Shown in pieces: positions 26,601 to 35,934 of a DNA stretch of 64,000 nt. Below the pieces are notes generated by a model. It saw only the letters and a program-made list of their open reading frames with translations. It searched no databases and had not been told where the DNA came from. Position 1 is the stretch's first letter, and each line of letters opens with the position of its first letter. The translations under genes and the position numbers were made by a program. Origin of the DNA: Dyadobacter sp. MSC1_007 (GTDB lineage Bacteria; Bacteroidota; Bacteroidia; Cytophagales; Spirosomataceae); NCBI RefSeq assembly GCF_023667495.1, contig NZ_JAMOZL010000001.1:372001-436000 (forward strand), given 5' to 3'.

Positions 26601-26645
26601 AACATGCATAATGGGTCTGTCGGTTTTTCCGTACAGACTCATGTT
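26601..26645 (+). terminator. Hairpin between rpsP and rimM (attenuator or partial terminator)
   Basis: The arms AACATG (26601-26606) and CATGTT (26640-26645) enclose GTCTGTCGG, five T bases, then CCG-T-ACAGAC. This two-part stem lies in the 90-base gap between the S16 and RimM genes, with TTTTATAATAAA after it. It could lower read-through from the abundant ribosomal gene into the modification genes. Confidence 0.45.
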
Positions 26646-26677
26646 GTTTTATAATAAACCTTAAATTCATCCCTCAA

Positions 26678-27238
26678 ATGACACAGGATAACTGTTATTT
26701 ATTGGGTTATATCGTAAGGACTCACGGTACGGCCGGTAATGTCGTAATTTTTATGGATGTTGACTATCCGGACGATTACGAAGACCTGGAATCGGTATAT
26801 GTGGAGATAAAAGGCGAACTGGTACCTTACTTTATCGAAGACATCAATTTACAGAAGCAAAACAATGCGATCGTTAGCTTCGAGGATGTAAATACCATTG
26901 AAAAGGCGCAGGCGCTTGTGGGAACCTCACTTTACCTGCCACTGGAAGATTTGGAAGAACTTGGAGATGAAGAGTTCTATTACCACGAAATAAAAGGCTT
27001 TAAAGTAATCGACGAAGCAAAAGGTGAGCTCGGTCTAGTGCGCGAAGTTTATTCGCTGAACGGCCAGGACCTGATCGCAATGGATTACCAGGGAGCGGAA
27101 GTGCTGATACCGACTGCCAACGACATTGTTTTAAAGGCCGATAAAGTCAACAAAACATTGCTCGTGAACCTTCCGGAAGGACTTTTGGAAGTATACCTCG
27201 ACGATTCCTCAGAAAACGTTCCGGATGATGCGGATTGA
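26678..27238 (+). CDS. rimM: Ribosome maturation factor RimM
   Basis: The 186-residue protein helps assemble the 30S head around S19. The N-terminal RimM barrel opens with [20 protein letters not shown]. The C-terminal PRC barrel contains [20 protein letters not shown] and [20 protein letters not shown]. It lies between rpsP and trmD as in many bacteria, and overlaps trmD by 14 bases. The C-terminus is acidic. Confidence 0.96.
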   Translation: MTQDNCYLLGYIVRTHGTAGNVVIFMDVDYPDDYEDLESVYVEIKGELVPYFIEDINLQKQNNAIVSFEDVNTIEKAQALVGTSLYLPLEDLEELGDEEFYYHEIKGFKVIDEAKGELGLVREVYSLNGQDLIAMDYQGAEVLIPTANDIVLKADKVNKTLLVNLPEGLLEVYLDDSSENVPDDAD

Positions 27239-27902
27239 TATATTAACCTGCGTTCCCAACTTGCTGGATAGTTTCTTCGCACATTCTATTTTGAAACGGG
27301 CCCAGCAAGGCAACCACGTTGAGGTCGTTGTCCATGATATCAGGGATTACTCGACTAATAAACACCGTACGATCGACGATTACGCATTTGGCGGCGGGGC
27401 AGGAATGGTGTTGCAGATAGAGCCTATCGCAAAATGCATCCGGACTTTGCAAAGTGAGCGCACCTATGACGAAGTGATTTACCTCACGCCCGATGGTGAG
27501 CTGATGGAGCAGAAAATGGTCAACCAATTGTCTTTGAAGGGCAACCTGATCATGCTTTGCGGGCATTATAAAGGTGTAGATCAACGCGTGCGCGACCTTT
27601 TCGTAACCAAAGAAGTCAGTATTGGTGATTATGTGCTTTCTGGCGGGGAACTTGCAGCAGCTGTTCTCGCGGATGCTATTATCCGATTGATACCGGGTGT
27701 GCTCAACGATGAAACTTCGGCATTAACGGATTCATTTCAGGACAATTTGCTGGCACCGCCTGTTTACACCCGTCCGGCGGATTACGAGGGACACAAAGTG
27801 CCTGATATTCTGATGTCGGGGCATGAAGCGAAAATTGAAGAGTGGCGTTATGAGCAGTCGCTCAAAAGAACAAAGGAGAGAAGGCCTGATTTGTTGAAAT
27901 AA
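27225..27902 (+). CDS. trmD: tRNA (guanine37-N1)-methyltransferase
   Basis: TrmD methylates G37 next to the anticodon using S-adenosylmethionine and prevents frameshifting. The 225-residue protein has the family motifs [10 protein letters not shown] (54-63), [15 protein letters not shown], and [14 protein letters not shown], which belong to the deep trefoil-knot cofactor site. The catalytic Asp is in TDSFQDNLL. It is the third gene of the rpsP operon and begins inside rimM. Confidence 0.97.
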   Translation: MMRIDILTCVPNLLDSFFAHSILKRAQQGNHVEVVVHDIRDYSTNKHRTIDDYAFGGGAGMVLQIEPIAKCIRTLQSERTYDEVIYLTPDGELMEQKMVNQLSLKGNLIMLCGHYKGVDQRVRDLFVTKEVSIGDYVLSGGELAAAVLADAIIRLIPGVLNDETSALTDSFQDNLLAPPVYTRPADYEGHKVPDILMSGHEAKIEEWRYEQSLKRTKERRPDLLK

Positions 27903-27942
27903 TAAAACAAAAGGCCTTCGCGAACTTTATCGATGGTGCTGA

Positions 27943-28389
27943 CTAAAAATCCAGGCTGCAATTAATCCATTCGTTGTCGAAATTAGTGCCGTACTTACGG
28001 TAGAACCCAACCGCCGAAGTATTCCAATCCAATACCTGCCAAAGCATTCCAGTGCAGCCCGTTTGCTTTGCAGCGGCCACTGTGGCGTCGAAAAGGATCT
28101 TCCCGATCCCATTACCCCTCATATCTTCGGTAACGATGATGTCTTCCATATATAGCCGCTTTCCTTTCCAGGTCGAATACCTGAAATAGTAGAGGGAAAG
28201 CCCGATAATCTTCGAATCGACTTCCGCTACGAAAAAATCAAACAGCTTCTCGTTATAATCACGGGTCATCTTTTCAATATTATTGGTCACCTGGTTTAAT
28301 GCCCTTTCATAAATGGCGAGCTCTTTCACCAATTCAAATATTGCCGGTATATCTTCTATTGCTCCCTGCCTGGTCGAGATATTCATCAT
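27943..28389 (-). CDS. GNAT N-acetyltransferase, SAT-like
   Basis: At 148 residues this is a single GNAT domain. The segment YYFRYSTWKGKRLYMEDIIV (about 67-86), followed by RGNGIGKILF (91-100) as the acetyl-CoA loop, closely follows the pattern of the spermidine/spermine and thialysine N-acetyltransferase group. A polyamine or lysine-analogue substrate is therefore plausible but not shown. It lies 47 bases after the pseudouridine synthase gene on the same strand. Confidence 0.85.
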   Translation of the reverse strand: MMNISTRQGAIEDIPAIFELVKELAIYERALNQVTNNIEKMTRDYNEKLFDFFVAEVDSKIIGLSLYYFRYSTWKGKRLYMEDIIVTEDMRGNGIGKILFDATVAAAKQTGCTGMLWQVLDWNTSAVGFYRKYGTNFDNEWINCSLDF

Positions 28390-28436
28390 GTTAATAGATT
28401 GTTAATAAGTCTAAGAAACGTAGAATTTATTACTTC

Positions 28437-29468
28437 CTACTGATAGTTAACATAGTTTTCCCATTTTTCTAAGATAGCTTGAAAATTAGTAGGAAGGTCG
28501 GTGTCGAACTGTATCCATTGCCTTGTAGTAGGATGTATGAACCCGAGTGATTTTGCATGTAAAGCCTGCCCTGGAAGGTAATTGAATGCGTTTTCGACCA
28601 TCGACTTATAGCTGCCGCTTGAAACGCCCCGGAGAATCTTATCTCCTCCATACATCGTATCATTAAAAATCGGATGGCCGATGTGCTTCATATGCGCGCG
28701 TATCTGATGCGTGCGGCCCGTTTCCAGGTTGCATTTGACGAGCGACACATATCGCATTGGTTTGATCACCTCATAATGCGTGACTGCATGTTTTCCGTGG
28801 CTGCCGTCCGGAAACACATCCATTACCCGGCGGTCACGTATGCTTCTGCCTACGTGGCCCGTAATGGTGCCTTTCTCCTGCTTAGGTTCTCCCCAGATCA
28901 ATGTGTGATAGGTCCTTTCAATGCTGTGGTCAGAAAATTGTTTCGCCAGAAATGTCATCGCAAATTCGGTTTTGGCAATAACCAGCAAGCCGGAGGTATC
29001 TTTATCAATTCGGTGTACGAGGCCGGGCCTTCCTTCACCATTACGGCCGGTAGGAAGTTGCTGGAAATGGTACACCAGTCCATTGATAAGCGTTCCTGTC
29101 CAGTTGCCATAGGCGGGATGTACCACCATTCCCGCGGGTTTATTCACGATCAACAGTACGTTATCCTCATAAACTATATTCAATGGGATGTCCTCGGGCA
29201 GTATTTCCGTGTCGCGCGGAGGTTCAGGCAGCGAAAGGGTGATGACGTCAAGCGGCTTGACCTTGTAACTTGCTTTTGTCGGTTGCCCATTCACTTTTAC
29301 CGCCTCAGCCTCGATGCCGTTTTGTATTTTTGTCCTGGAAGCGTTGGCGACGTGAAGATTCAGGTATTTGTCGAGCCTGATCAGGCCTTGCCCCTTATCG
29401 GCGACAATGCGGTAATGTTCAAACAAATCATCTTCTTCGGTGGTAATTTCAGCGGGATCTTCGGACAT
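28437..29468 (-). CDS. RluA/RluD-family 23S rRNA pseudouridine synthase
   Basis: The 343-residue enzyme has an N-terminal S4 RNA-binding domain (about 28-80, IRLDKYLNLHVANASRTKIQ) and an RluA catalytic domain. The signature VHRIDKDTSGLLV places the catalytic Asp at 155. Other family marks are NKPAGMVVHPA (109-119) and GRTHQIRAHM. The S4 domain and length favour RluD-like, which modifies 23S rRNA helix 69, but RluC-like specificity cannot be excluded. The gene ends at 28437 and may share a transcript with the downstream GNAT gene. Confidence 0.92.
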   Translation of the reverse strand: MSEDPAEITTEEDDLFEHYRIVADKGQGLIRLDKYLNLHVANASRTKIQNGIEAEAVKVNGQPTKASYKVKPLDVITLSLPEPPRDTEILPEDIPLNIVYEDNVLLIVNKPAGMVVHPAYGNWTGTLINGLVYHFQQLPTGRNGEGRPGLVHRIDKDTSGLLVIAKTEFAMTFLAKQFSDHSIERTYHTLIWGEPKQEKGTITGHVGRSIRDRRVMDVFPDGSHGKHAVTHYEVIKPMRYVSLVKCNLETGRTHQIRAHMKHIGHPIFNDTMYGGDKILRGVSSGSYKSMVENAFNYLPGQALHAKSLGFIHPTTRQWIQFDTDLPTNFQAILEKWENYVNYQ

Positions 29469-29507
29469 TCCATTATTGATTGACTAAGAACAAAATTATC
29501 AAAATAA

Positions 29508-30404
29508 GTGGATTTACTAAGCGCGACATTGCCAACCCCCTTGCAGGAGCTTTCCAATGCAGAGATCGAAGGCGCTGGCATACGGCTATATATCAAACGC
29601 GACGACTTGATCCACCCGACGGTTTCCGGTAATAAATGGAGAAAGCTGAAATACAGCTTGCTTGAAGCCAAAGCGACAAATAAACAAGTGATCCTGACGT
29701 TTGGCGGAGCATATTCCAATCATTTGTACGCAACCGCCGCGGCTGGGAATGCATTAGGCATCCGGACGATCGGAGTGGTGCGGGGCCTCGATTTTGCTGA
29801 AAGAGAAACACCGACTTTGCAATTTTGCAGGGAACAGGGAATGCAACTGCATTTTGTTTCCAGGGAAATATACCGGCTGCGACATTCAGAAGAATATCTT
29901 GCCGACATAGCAAGTGAATTTGGCGATCCCTTTATGATTCCCGAAGGCGGCACAACAGCACTAGCATTAAAGGGCATATCCGAAATGGTAGATGAGGTGT
30001 CCGGACAATTAGGCCAAATGCCTCACTATTTTGCCACCGCTGCGGGAACAGGTGGCACCGCAGCCGGTATACTCTCTGCCAAAGCTGATGTACTGGCCTT
30101 TTCCGCATTAAAGGGTGGAGAGTTTTTGAATGATGATATCAAAAATCTATTGGCCGGCGAAACTCAACCGGGCAAGCTTACACTTTTTACAGAATACCAT
30201 TTTGGAGGATATGCCAAATGGAACGAAGAGTTGCTCCGCTTTATGGAGTCGTTCAAAAATCAATTCGAAATACAGCTAGAACAGGTTTATACGGCCAAAA
30301 TGTTCTTCGGTCTCTTTGACTTGATCCGTAAAGGTTATTTTGCCAAAGGTTCGGTAGTTGTAGCTGTCCACACCGGTGGTCTGCAGGGCCTGCTCAGGAA
30401 TTAA
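29508..30404 (+). CDS. ACC deaminase/D-cysteine desulfhydrase-family PLP enzyme
   Basis: The 298-residue fold-type II PLP enzyme begins with a substrate-loop segment and YIKRDDLIHPTVSGNKWRKL, where Lys43 should hold the cofactor. FGGAYSNHLYATAAAG (about 66-81) and AAGTGGTAAG (phosphate loop, about 178-187) are the other family motifs. D-cysteine desulfhydrase and 1-aminocyclopropane-1-carboxylate deaminase differ by a few active-site residues that I cannot settle by eye; in Bacteroidota the former is more usual. Its end overlaps the convergent antiporter gene by 11 bases. Confidence 0.88.
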   Translation: MDLLSATLPTPLQELSNAEIEGAGIRLYIKRDDLIHPTVSGNKWRKLKYSLLEAKATNKQVILTFGGAYSNHLYATAAAGNALGIRTIGVVRGLDFAERETPTLQFCREQGMQLHFVSREIYRLRHSEEYLADIASEFGDPFMIPEGGTTALALKGISEMVDEVSGQLGQMPHYFATAAGTGGTAAGILSAKADVLAFSALKGGEFLNDDIKNLLAGETQPGKLTLFTEYHFGGYAKWNEELLRFMESFKNQFEIQLEQVYTAKMFFGLFDLIRKGYFAKGSVVVAVHTGGLQGLLRN

Positions 30405-32667
30405 TCGCTTCCACCTCTTCTTCATTGTTGGCAGTTTTGCTCGTCATATATTCCCTGATCAAGTCCTTGTCCCCAGCGATCCAAAGCACGTCCTGGTTTT
30501 CGATCACCATGGAAGAATCCGGATTGAGGATGCGTTCGCCATTTCTTTCAAGCCCAACGATCATACCGTGCGTTTTTTCACGGATCTGGCTGTTACGGAT
30601 CGTTTTGCCGCGAATGTTATATTCATTTTTCACCTCTACACGTTCGAGGATGATGCTGTCTTCGTGTGCCATATAAACGTCACCATTGGTACTCACTTCG
30701 ACGTGGCTCCTGAATACATCCAGCTGATCATCAGTGCCTATTACCTCAATTCTGTCGCAAGGGTAAAGTACCTCGGTGGGGCGCGGCAGGTGAATGGTCT
30801 TGCTACCCCTTTCGATCAGCACGACATTAATGCCGAACGTTTCCCTGATCTTTAATTCCTGAAGACTCTTGCCTATTAGCGACGAATCGGCGCTTACTTC
30901 AAGAAAAGCGAAATGCGCATCCCACGGCAATAATATCTTTTTGGATTTGCCGCTTCCTTCGAGTTGCCGGGCATTCAGGTTTTGCAGAAAACGGTCTTCT
31001 ATCTTGTGGTAGAAGTTTTGAAGTCTCTGATAAAATATTGCAAAACCCAGGATCATGATGCCACTGGCGACTATAAATGCAGTTTGCGTAGAGAAAAACG
31101 AATTAAGCAGGAATGCCATCAATAATATTGCAATCACGACGCGCGACAGTTCCAGCAGCAGCAACGGCCCGCGGCTGAATTTTCGGCTCAGCCAGATCGC
31201 CGAATAGGCCTTTCTGTTGCCTCTTTTGAAAACGAGTGCCCATAAGAAAGGCGAGACCAGCAGGAAGGTAATGGCAAACAATACCGAGTTGGTCACAAAC
31301 GTCTCGGGAACACGCGTATGCAGTTGCTCGGCGAGCTGCCGAGAGGAGGCGAGCGTAATGCCCACCACCACCACAGCGTTGAGGCCGACCGTCTGTGCAT
31401 AGGATTTCAGGATCTGGTTCCAGTGTGTTGTCTGAACGATGGTTTCAGTACTGGTGCTGTAACGGTTCAGATAGAGTCGCCATTTTTCAGGCAGGCGTTT
31501 GTCCAGCCATTCGTAAAGCGGCTCCGACGCCTTCATCATATAAGGCGTCGCAAATGTGGTGATAACCGAAACTCCAACCGCAATAGGATAGAGGAATCCG
31601 CTGGTTACCTTCAGCGCAAGGCCCAGATTGGCGATAATGAACGAAAATTCACCGATTTGGGATAAACTCATTCCCGATTGCAGCGATTTCTTCAAAGGTT
31701 GGCCTGAAATGACAGCACCCAGCGTTACGAAAGTCGTTTTACCCAATATTACTACCAGCACGAGAATAGCAGTCGGTACTGCATAATCCAGCAGTAATCC
31801 CGGATTAATAAGCATACCTACAGAAATAAAGAACACAGCCCCGAACAGATCTTTCACCGGTTTCAGCAAATGCTCAATTTTTTCGGCATGTGTGGTTTCA
31901 GCAAGAATAGAGCCCATTATAAATGCCCCTAATGCCGCTGAAAATCCTGCCTGCGTTACCAAAAACACCATTCCGAAGCATAGCGCTACAGAGGTGATCA
32001 GCACGCTTTCGTCGTTCATCAGATGTCGGTAGCGACGCAACAGGGTAGGGAATATGAATATCCCGCCCAGGAACCATAATGTGAGGAAAAAGAACAGTTT
32101 AAGGCTCGATTGCATCAATTCATAACCCGCGAACTGCTGGCTGAGTGACAATGTCGACAGCAATACCATCAGCAACACGGCTGTCAGGTCCTCGATGACC
32201 AGTATACCCATTACGACGCGGGTGAATTTCTGGGTTTTTAAGCCCAATTCGTCAAATGCACGGAAGATGATCGTGGTCGATGAAATCGCAATGATCCCGC
32301 CGAGAAACAAACTGTCTATCTTGCTCCAACCCAGCAATTGCCCCGTAATGAAGCCGGTTGCCAGCATCATTGATACCTCGAAAAGACCGGTTATCGCGGC
32401 AGTATTGCCAACTTTTACAAGCTTTTTGAAACTAAATTCCAGACCCAGATTGAATAGCAGGAAGATAACACCGATCTCGGCCCAGATCTCGATGGTTTTA
32501 ATGTCGGTAATGGTCGGGAACAGATGAAAATTAGGACCAACAAGTAACCCGGCCAATATGTAACCCAACACGATAGGCTGCTTCAATTTCTTGAAGATAA
32601 GGGTAATGATACCCGCCATCGTGAGTATTAAAGAAAGGTCAATGATTAGTTGTGGAACGTGAGTCAT
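30394..32667 (-). CDS. CPA2-family monovalent cation:proton antiporter with two TrkA-C domains
   Basis: The 757-residue protein opens with a 12-helix exchanger domain (about 1-390; LILTMAGIITLIFKKLKQP, LFNLGLEFSFKKL, SSTTIIFRAFDELG). Further membrane spans follow (about 430-550). The cytoplasmic tail has two consecutive TrkA-C-like domains (about 575-650 and 660-735), each ending in a DRIEVIGTDDQL or DVLWIAGDKDLI strand. Unlike KefB/KefC it has no Rossmann TrkA-N domain. The tail may sense a nucleotide such as cyclic di-AMP, as known for RCK_C domains elsewhere, but that is inference. A terminator for sufB precedes it. Confidence 0.9.
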   Translation of the reverse strand: MTHVPQLIIDLSLILTMAGIITLIFKKLKQPIVLGYILAGLLVGPNFHLFPTITDIKTIEIWAEIGVIFLLFNLGLEFSFKKLVKVGNTAAITGLFEVSMMLATGFITGQLLGWSKIDSLFLGGIIAISSTTIIFRAFDELGLKTQKFTRVVMGILVIEDLTAVLLMVLLSTLSLSQQFAGYELMQSSLKLFFFLTLWFLGGIFIFPTLLRRYRHLMNDESVLITSVALCFGMVFLVTQAGFSAALGAFIMGSILAETTHAEKIEHLLKPVKDLFGAVFFISVGMLINPGLLLDYAVPTAILVLVVILGKTTFVTLGAVISGQPLKKSLQSGMSLSQIGEFSFIIANLGLALKVTSGFLYPIAVGVSVITTFATPYMMKASEPLYEWLDKRLPEKWRLYLNRYSTSTETIVQTTHWNQILKSYAQTVGLNAVVVVGITLASSRQLAEQLHTRVPETFVTNSVLFAITFLLVSPFLWALVFKRGNRKAYSAIWLSRKFSRGPLLLLELSRVVIAILLMAFLLNSFFSTQTAFIVASGIMILGFAIFYQRLQNFYHKIEDRFLQNLNARQLEGSGKSKKILLPWDAHFAFLEVSADSSLIGKSLQELKIRETFGINVVLIERGSKTIHLPRPTEVLYPCDRIEVIGTDDQLDVFRSHVEVSTNGDVYMAHEDSIILERVEVKNEYNIRGKTIRNSQIREKTHGMIVGLERNGERILNPDSSMVIENQDVLWIAGDKDLIREYMTSKTANNEEEVEAINS

Positions 32668-32711
32668 GAAAGTTTAGCGTTGATGGGAAATAAACCTGGA
32701 TCAATAAAATA

Positions 32712-32743
32712 CAAAAAGCCTTCGACGAATCAAAGGCTTTTTG
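32712..32743 (-). terminator. Rho-independent terminator after sufB
   Basis: CAAAAAGCCTT pairs with AAGGCTTTTTG around a ten-base loop. Read on the minus strand, it follows the sufB stop by 21 bases and is rich in T after the stem. It separates sufB from the antiporter gene. Confidence 0.82.
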
Positions 32744-32764
32744 CATTTTATCTCAGAAAAAATC

Positions 32765-34210
32765 TTAACCTACACTTCCTTCTAGGCTGATTTCCAGTAG
32801 CTTCTGTGCCTCTACTGCAAATTCCATCGGAAGTTGGTTCAGTACTTCTTTAGCATAACCATTTACGATCAATGCAACTGCCTGCTCGGTAGGGATACCG
32901 CGCTGGTTGCAATAGAAAAGTATGTCCTCGCCGATTTTGGAAGTCGTCGCTTCGTGTTCTACTGTGGCCGACGGGTTGTTCACTTCAATGTAAGGGAATG
33001 TATGCGCGCCGCACTTATCACCAAGCAGTAATGAGTCGCATTGGGAGAAGTTACGGGCCTTTTCAGCCTTTTTGAATACCTGTACCAATCCGCGGTAGGA
33101 GTTTTGGCTCTTTCCTGCCGAAATACCTTTTGAAACGATCCGGCTTTTGGTGTTTTTACCGATATGGATCATTTTCGTTCCCGTATCAGCCTGTTGCATA
33201 TTATTGGTAACAGCGACGGAATAGAATTCTCCGATCGAATTATCGCCTTTCAGGATTACCGATGGGTATTTCCACGTGATTGCAGAACCGGTTTCTACCT
33301 GGGTCCAGGAAATTTTGGAATTGGCCCCGTCACAAATACCCCGTTTGGTAACGAAGTTATAAATGCCGCCTTTGCCATCCTTGTCGCCGGGATACCAGTT
33401 CTGAACGGTCGAATATTTGACATTGGCATTGGAATGCGCGAATATTTCTACTACCGCTGCGTGCAACTGATTTTCATCACGCATTGGCGCTGTACAACCT
33501 TCGAGGTAGCTAACGTGGCTGTCGTCGTCGCCAATGATCAGCGTGCGTTCAAACTGGCCAGTTCCTGCTGCATTGATCCGGAAATAAGTCGAAAGTTCCA
33601 TTGGGCAACGTACGCCTTTTGGAATATATACAAATGAGCCATCGGAAAAAACAGCCGAATTAAGAGCGGCGTAGTAATTGTCCTTTGGAGGAACAACCGA
33701 TCCCAAATATTTCTTAACCAGATCAGGATGCTCGCGGATCGCCTCGCTGATTGAACAGAATATAATGCCTTTTTCTTTAAGTGTACCTTTAAATGTCGTG
33801 AAAACAGATTCAGAATCCATTACCGCATCCACCGCAATTCCCGAAATTCTCTTTTGCTCGTTCAGAGAAATCCCTAGTCTTTCGAATGTATTGCGCAATT
33901 CAGGATCGATGTCGTCAATGCTTTCTACCGCCTTCTTTTTCTTGGGGGCAGAATAATATTTGATCGCCTGGAAGTCAATCTTTGGATAATGCACGTTTGG
34001 CCACTTGGGTTCCTCCATTGTCAACCACAAATGGTATGCCTTAAGACGCCATTGCAGCATCCATTCCGGCTCATTTTTTTTGGCTGAGATAAACCTGACG
34101 ATATCGTCATTCAGCCCCATAGGAGCTTCATCTGCTTCAATATCAGTTACAAAGCCGTATTTGTATTCCGAACTGGTGATTTCCTCCAACAATTCTTCTT
34201 CTTTGCTCAT
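32765..34210 (-). CDS. sufB: Fe-S cluster assembly scaffold protein SufB
   Basis: SufB forms the SufBC2D complex on which iron-sulfur clusters are built. The 481-residue protein shows the family landmarks [37 protein letters not shown], and the C-terminal core [20 protein letters not shown] with a following Cys-Asn-Gln. Usually sufC, sufD and sufS are adjacent, but here sufB is followed by its own terminator and preceded by hldD, so it is a single-gene unit. A long palindrome just upstream suggests dedicated regulation. Confidence 0.97.
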   Translation of the reverse strand: MSKEEELLEEITSSEYKYGFVTDIEADEAPMGLNDDIVRFISAKKNEPEWMLQWRLKAYHLWLTMEEPKWPNVHYPKIDFQAIKYYSAPKKKKAVESIDDIDPELRNTFERLGISLNEQKRISGIAVDAVMDSESVFTTFKGTLKEKGIIFCSISEAIREHPDLVKKYLGSVVPPKDNYYAALNSAVFSDGSFVYIPKGVRCPMELSTYFRINAAGTGQFERTLIIGDDDSHVSYLEGCTAPMRDENQLHAAVVEIFAHSNANVKYSTVQNWYPGDKDGKGGIYNFVTKRGICDGANSKISWTQVETGSAITWKYPSVILKGDNSIGEFYSVAVTNNMQQADTGTKMIHIGKNTKSRIVSKGISAGKSQNSYRGLVQVFKKAEKARNFSQCDSLLLGDKCGAHTFPYIEVNNPSATVEHEATTSKIGEDILFYCNQRGIPTEQAVALIVNGYAKEVLNQLPMEFAVEAQKLLEISLEGSVG

Positions 34211-34227
34211 AGTCGTATAATGTCACA

Positions 34228-34253
34228 CTGTGTTTGGTATGTACCTAACACAG
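34228..34253. promoter_or_regulatory. 26-base palindrome upstream of sufB
   Basis: CTGTGTTTGGTAT and GTACCTAACACAG are mirror images at 11 of 13 positions. The centre lies about 30 bases before the sufB ATG, where the promoter or transcription start should be. Length and two-fold symmetry point to a dimeric repressor or activator site controlling sufB; a leader hairpin is the alternative. No regulator gene is adjacent. Confidence 0.55.
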
Positions 34254-34309
34254 CGTCGTGGGATTGAGTTTAATCAGAGGGTCAAAAATACGGAAAATTT
34301 GGGAATTTT

Positions 34310-34339
34310 CCCCTAAAACCCTTGAAGGGGATTTAGGGG
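34310..34339. repeat. Short intergenic palindrome (CCCCTAAA ... TTTAGGGG)
   Basis: CCCCTAAA (34310-34317) and TTTAGGGG (34332-34339) flank an inner CCCTT/AAGGG stem. It begins eight bases after the leftward hldD gene stops. Palindromes of this kind recur between genes in many Bacteroidota, so it may be a dispersed repeat as well as an RNA 3' end for hldD. Confidence 0.5.
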
Positions 34340-34346
34340 AATGGGG

Positions 34347-35312
34347 TTACAGATATGCCCCGGAAGAAAGGTAGTTCTTTACATAATCATCGATTCCGTC
34401 TTCCAAACTGGTAAACGGACGCGTGAAGCCGATCGAGCGGAGTTTGCTCATGTTGGCTTGGGTAAAATACTGGTATTTGTCACGGATGTCTTCCGGCGTA
34501 TCGATATACGAAATATCCGGCGTCTTGCCCATGGCAAGGAACGTGTTGGTAACCAGGTCTTTGAATGTACGGGCGCGGCCGCTGCCAAGATTGTAGATGC
34601 CTGAGTTTTTGCGATGGTGCATGAAGAAAATGCAGACATCGATCAGATCTTTTACATAAATAAAGTCCCGCATTTGCTCGCCGTCCTTGAAATCTGGGTT
34701 GTGCGAGCGGAACAGCCTCATTTTCTCTGTGGCTTTGATCTGATTGTAAGCATGGAAAATCACCGATGCCATCCGTCCCTTATGGTATTCATTTGGGCCA
34801 TATACATTGAAGAATTTAAGTCCAGCCCAGAAGAACGGCTTCTTTTCCTGTTGTAATGCCCAAATATCAAACTCGTTTTTGGAATCACCGTAAGGATTAA
34901 GCGGTTTCAGCTGCGAAAGCGTCGACTCATTGTCGTCATATCCAAGCTCGCCCAAGCCATAGGTTGCGGCCGATGATGCATACACGAGGGGAATCTGGTA
35001 GGCAACGCATTTTTCCCAGATGCCTTTGGAGTAATTTACATTCAGTTCGTCAAAGATCGCTTTGTCAAACTCGGTTGTGTCCGTTCGTGCGCCGATGTGG
35101 AAAATAAATTCGACGTCACGGTTATTTTGGTCCAGCCATTCAAAAAGCGCATTTCTTTCTACTTTTTCCTTGATGGTCTTTCCTTCCAGATTTTCCGCCT
35201 TCTCGATCTTGGAAAAATCATCTACTGCAATAATGTTTTTGAAGCCGTCCTGGTTGAGGCGACTAATAAGCCCGCTGCCAATAAAACCGGCTGCACCTGT
35301 TACGATAATCAT
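34347..35312 (-). CDS. hldD: ADP-L-glycero-D-manno-heptose 6-epimerase
   Basis: HldD makes the L,D-heptose donor for the lipopolysaccharide inner core. The start at 35312 puts the NAD-binding motif MIIVTGAAGFIGSGL at the N-terminus and gives 321 residues, near the family norm. The longer frame to 35375 adds a non-conserved leader. Further marks are IGARTDTTE, YASSAATYG, the catalytic YGDSK, and FNVYGPNEYHKGRMASV with RMASV typical of this family. The protein fits with lpxB just to the right, another lipid A/LPS gene on the opposite strand. Confidence 0.92.
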   Translation of the reverse strand: MIIVTGAAGFIGSGLISRLNQDGFKNIIAVDDFSKIEKAENLEGKTIKEKVERNALFEWLDQNNRDVEFIFHIGARTDTTEFDKAIFDELNVNYSKGIWEKCVAYQIPLVYASSAATYGLGELGYDDNESTLSQLKPLNPYGDSKNEFDIWALQQEKKPFFWAGLKFFNVYGPNEYHKGRMASVIFHAYNQIKATEKMRLFRSHNPDFKDGEQMRDFIYVKDLIDVCIFFMHHRKNSGIYNLGSGRARTFKDLVTNTFLAMGKTPDISYIDTPEDIRDKYQYFTQANMSKLRSIGFTRPFTSLEDGIDDYVKNYLSSGAYL

Positions 35313-35463
35313 GGGAGAGATTATATGTTTAATAGAGTTAAACTGTAAAAAGAATGCCAGATAAGAGTACGCCACTACACCGATCTACTCTTAATTTTTA
35401 TTCTGAAATAGGATTTTTTTTAGTTATCCCCTTGTTAAACACCAAAACTACGGATACAAGCTG

Positions 35464-35471
35464 TAATTTTG
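35464..35471 (+). promoter_or_regulatory. Candidate -7 box for the PTPS-lpxB operon
   Basis: TAATTTTG fits TAnnTTTG, 31 bases before the ATG at 35502. I see no well-placed -33 TTG, so this is tentative. The position argues that the start is 35502 and not an upstream alternative codon. Confidence 0.42.
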
Positions 35472-35501
35472 TACCCTAATTATCAAGTGGCAGGAAGTTT
35501 T

Positions 35502-35921
35502 ATGATTTACGTAACAAGAAAAGAGCATTTTAATGCGGCACACCGGCTGTTCAATCCGGCGTGGTCAGATGAGAAAAACCAGGAAGTGTTTGGCCCATGC
35601 GCCAACAACAACTGGCACGGACATAATTTTGAGTTGATTGTTACAGTAAAAGGCAAGCCCGACCCGGATACCGGTTTTGTGATCGACCTGAAAGTGCTGG
35701 GCGATATCATGAAACAGGAGATCGTGGACAAAGTGGATCACAAGAACCTGAACCTCGATGTGGATTTCATGCAGGGTAAGATGGCTTCGTGTGAAATTTT
35801 TGTATTGGAAATCTGGAATATCCTTGCGCCAGCCATCACACAGGCCGCTCCCAATGCGAAACTGCATTATATCAAACTGGTAGAAACGCCTAAAAACTTT
35901 GTCGAATATTATGGCGAATAG
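35502..35921 (+). CDS. 6-pyruvoyl-tetrahydropterin synthase/QueD-family enzyme
   Basis: The 139-residue protein has the zinc ligands His14 (FNAAHRL), His39 and His41 (WHGHNF). The catalytic Cys33 and the Asp79-His80 pair (VDHKNLN) stand at the same spacing as in animal 6-pyruvoyl-tetrahydropterin synthase, with a late Glu128 (LVETPKNF). In bacteria most members make 6-carboxytetrahydropterin for queuosine (QueD), so either activity is possible. Its stop is 13 bases before lpxB, so the two are probably co-transcribed. Confidence 0.88.
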   Translation: MIYVTRKEHFNAAHRLFNPAWSDEKNQEVFGPCANNNWHGHNFELIVTVKGKPDPDTGFVIDLKVLGDIMKQEIVDKVDHKNLNLDVDFMQGKMASCEIFVLEIWNILAPAITQAAPNAKLHYIKLVETPKNFVEYYGE

Positions 35922-35934
35922 TCGCTGACAGCTG

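Noticed and set aside
28674..29483. A 269-codon open frame on the plus strand opposite the RluA-type gene
   Set aside because: It is fully antisense to a well-conserved pseudouridine synthase and has no recognisable domain; it arises from codon bias on the opposite strand.
34310..34339. The CCCCTAAA palindrome as a mobile-element end
   Set aside because: No transposase, target duplication or second copy was seen in the window, so only an intergenic repeat is called.
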